Origin: an uncultured Macellibacteroides sp.
Lineage (GTDB): Bacteria; Bacteroidota; Bacteroidia; Bacteroidales; Tannerellaceae
Direction: 5' to 3'
Assembly (NCBI RefSeq): GCF_963667135.1
Contig: NZ_OY762974.1
Coordinates: 3,286,001 to 3,350,000 of the forward strand
DNA length: 64,000 nucleotides
A program made the position numbers and the translations under genes. Shown here one piece after another: positions 62,065 to 64,000 of this stretch (its first letter is position 1; every line of letters starts with the position of its first letter). The notes under the pieces were generated by a model. It was not told where the DNA came from. It ran no database searches and was given only the letters and a program-made list of their open reading frames with translations.

Positions 62065-64000
62065 ATGCATCTATATAAATATCTTCTCCTCGCCGGTATT
62101 GCTTTGTTAAGTTGTGCGTGTTCAGGCCCACGGACAATCAATGATGTTTTAATGAAACCCGGTGTATCGCTCCAGCTTGCCGAATTACGCAAACAGGAGA
62201 TTACCGGATTGAAGTATAAACTCAGCTTCCGCATACCGGAGCAAAAGAGCGAAGAAGTATCCGGAGAAGTCATTTTGGATTTCTCTTACGACCGAAACAA
62301 ACTAAGGAAAACACCTGGATTTGGGGGATTACTGCTTGATTGCCGTATCACTCCCGATAAGATACGCCTGGTCCGGGCCAATGGCAAAGAGATAAAAGGG
62401 CAGGTTGTAAACGAGCATATTATTATTCCGGAATCGGCTGTAAGGAGAGGGAGCAACCAGATTGTTATTCAATTTGTTGCCGAGGATCAGTCGCTGAACC
62501 GAAACGACGAATACCTCTATACGTTGCTGGTGCCTGATCGGGCCCGTACTCTTTTCCCTTGTTTCGAACAACCCGACCTGAAAGCCGAATTTACCTTGCA
62601 ATTGGAAGTCCCCGCCAGGTGGACAGCTGTTTCGAATACAGCTATCCGCGAGGAGAAGGTAACTGATAACAGGAAAACTATCTTTTTTGCACCCACCGAA
62701 CCACTTAGCACTTACCTGTTTTCGTTTGTTGCCGGACGATTGAATCGGACAGAACATTCGGAAGGCGGACGAACCATAGCGGCTTATCACCGGGAAACGG
62801 ATCCGAATAAGCTGGCTCAGCTGGATACGATCTTCCACCAGGTATTCGCTTCCATAAAATGGATGGAGGAATATACGGGTATACCGTACCCGTTTGCTAA
62901 ATACGACCTGATTATTCTCCCCGGATTTCAGTACGGGGGTATGGAACATACAGGGGCCACCCTTTACAACGACCGCCGGATGTTTCTGGATGAGCATCCT
63001 ACACCTGACGAAGAGTTGGGGCGCACGCAGCTGATTGCTCACGAGACAGCACATATGTGGTTTGGCGATCTGGTAACCATGGCTTGGTTTAATGATGTAT
63101 GGACCAAAGAGGTATTTGCCAATTACTTTGCCGCAAGTATTACCGAACCACTTTTTCCGAAGGTGAATTACCGGCTGACTAACTTGCGTACGTTTAATGC
63201 TGCCTCATTGGGTGAAGATCGTACGCCGGGAACAACCGCTATTCGTCAGCCGCTGGATAATCTTGGCAACGCCGGACTTATCTACGGGCAGATTATCTAT
63301 AACAAGGCTCCGATCGTAATGGAAAAGCTTGTGGAGTTAATGGGGAAGGAGGCTTACCAAAGCGGTATCCGCGCCTATTTGAAAACCTATGCCTACGGGA
63401 ATGCTACCTGGGACGATCTGATTGCTATTCTGGACAGTAAAACAGATGCCGACCTGAAGTTATTCAGCGAAGTGTGGGTAAATCAGAAAGGGATGCCTGA
63501 AATTGATACGGAGCTTATTGGTAACCGCCTGTTGGTCCGTCAGAGGGATCCGCTGGGACGAGGTCTAAGTTGGCCGCAACGTTTTATGGTTACACTTTGT
63601 GGCGAAAAGGAGTCTGTTGTAGAAATAAACCTTACAGATAGCTTGCTTGAGGTGCCTCTCGATTTTTACCCCGATTATGTTTTACCAAATACCGATGGCC
63701 GTGGTTACGGTCGCTTTCTCCTTTCCGGGAAAGCAGCCAACCATACCCTGGCGAACTGGTCTGCCGAAAAGAACGAAGTAACCCGCCTTTCGTTACTTAT
63801 GACGATTTACGAAAACTACCTGGCTAAGCATTTGCCGGCCAGTGTTGTGGCAGATGCCCTGATAAAAGGATTGCCTTTAGAAAAGAATCCGCTGATAGCA
63901 TCGGCTGTTATTGGCTATCTAAGCAGTTGTGCCGATGAATTGAATGGAGACGCGCGTTCTTTAATCGAACAAAAGATGTACGCGCTTAGTCAGACCCACT
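62065..64000 (+). CDS. M1 family zinc metallopeptidase (aminopeptidase), 3' end off window
   Basis: The first 645 codons of an exported M1 aminopeptidase; the frame is still open at the right edge. The start is the ATG at 62065 with a lipoprotein-like signal (KYLLLAGIALLSCACSG). The N-terminal beta domain precedes the catalytic thermolysin-like domain with the exopeptidase motif GGMEHTG (residues 291-297, in place of the common GAMEN) and the zinc site H326-E-T-A-H330 with the third ligand Glu349 exactly 18 residues on, in VWTKEVFANYF. A helical C-terminal domain has begun. It trims peptides from the N-terminus in the periplasm or at the cell surface. Confidence 0.95.
   Translation, partial: MHLYKYLLLAGIALLSCACSGPRTINDVLMKPGVSLQLAELRKQEITGLKYKLSFRIPEQKSEEVSGEVILDFSYDRNKLRKTPGFGGLLLDCRITPDKIRLVRANGKEIKGQVVNEHIIIPESAVRRGSNQIVIQFVAEDQSLNRNDEYLYTLLVPDRARTLFPCFEQPDLKAEFTLQLEVPARWTAVSNTAIREEKVTDNRKTIFFAPTEPLSTYLFSFVAGRLNRTEHSEGGRTIAAYHRETDPNKLAQLDTIFHQVFASIKWMEEYTGIPYPFAKYDLIILPGFQYGGMEHTGATLYNDRRMFLDEHPTPDEELGRTQLIAHETAHMWFGDLVTMAWFNDVWTKEVFANYFAASITEPLFPKVNYRLTNLRTFNAASLGEDRTPGTTAIRQPLDNLGNAGLIYGQIIYNKAPIVMEKLVELMGKEAYQSGIRAYLKTYAYGNATWDDLIAILDSKTDADLKLFSEVWVNQKGMPEIDTELIGNRLLVRQRDPLGRGLSWPQRFMVTLCGEKESVVEINLTDSLLEVPLDFYPDYVLPNTDGRGYGRFLLSGKAANHTLANWSAEKNEVTRLSLLMTIYENYLAKHLPASVVADALIKGLPLEKNPLIASAVIGYLSSCADELNGDARSLIEQKMYALSQTH

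Noticed and set aside
62329-63054. 241-codon minus-strand frame
   Set aside because: Lies opposite the M1 peptidase, whose zinc-binding and exopeptidase motifs are unmistakable on the plus strand.

Overview
The window is chromosomal DNA of a Bacteroidota bacterium, most likely a Bacteroidales of the Parabacteroides/Dysgonomonas/Bacteroides type. Evidence: two SusC/SusD pairs, an ECF sigma/FecR pair, PdxJ-ExbB-ExbD-TonB-DJ-1 gene order, HU-like DNA-binding protein, a radical-SAM-associated lipoprotein, and many upstream sites matching the Bacteroidota -7 box TAnnTTTG, several with a TTTG-like -33 box 18-21 bp away. The DNA is moderately A+T-rich and gene-dense. No rRNA, tRNA, IS element, prophage or CRISPR array was seen.

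Layout. 1-7306 (minus): a nutrient-uptake unit of ECF sigma factor, FecR anti-sigma, STN-type SusC and SusD, continuing off the left edge. 7278-7692: a gap holding three palindromes whose centres are exactly 22 bp apart. 7693-16067: housekeeping genes (DJ-1, TonB/ExbD/ExbB, PdxJ; divergent CBS protein and NAD kinase; malate dehydrogenase; RlmI-type methyltransferase, DEDD exonuclease, DUF5063). 16175-23448: FtsK, LolA, thioredoxin reductase, glycerophosphodiesterase, NfeD protease, stand-alone ECF sigma. 23782-37949: a polysaccharide utilisation locus (SusC, SusD, GH95, two GH43, Gfo/Idh/MocA oxidoreductase) split by an accessory insert at about 28917-31475 that carries the C-terminal tip of an RHS toxin with a GH-E nuclease-like end, an ankyrin-repeat candidate immunity protein, and a decayed XRE regulator. 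38040-43654: a possible small RNA or attenuator, bifunctional nuclease, nucleoside transporter, RsmE, an A+T-rich AAG/MPG-like gene flanked by imperfect repeats, a TlpA-like protein and a META lipoprotein. 43822-52249: AraC regulator, an HU-like protein with a repeat-rich structured leader, an outer-membrane protein, two soluble PAS histidine kinases and GMP synthase. 52450-58938: a coiled-coil membrane protein plus Crp/Fnr regulator, then a TolC-HlyD-permease-permease export operon with no ATPase gene. 58996-64000: a DUF1080-PHP fusion, a sugar isomerase-like TIM barrel, an orphan rSAM-associated lipoprotein, and an M1 aminopeptidase running off the right edge.

How it works together. The two SusCD systems import glycans or similar ligands across the outer membrane using energy from the TonB/ExbBD complex encoded in the window. 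The GH95/GH43 set suggests a plant hemicellulose or pectin side chain bearing L-fucose or L-galactose plus xylose or arabinose. The most unusual material is non-coding: the 22-bp-phased palindromes at 7494-7552, the 22-bp direct repeats and 23-bp wobble-paired hairpin in the HU leader at 44842-44920, and the short promoter-terminator unit at 38040-38123. All functions are inferred by reading; no searches were run.
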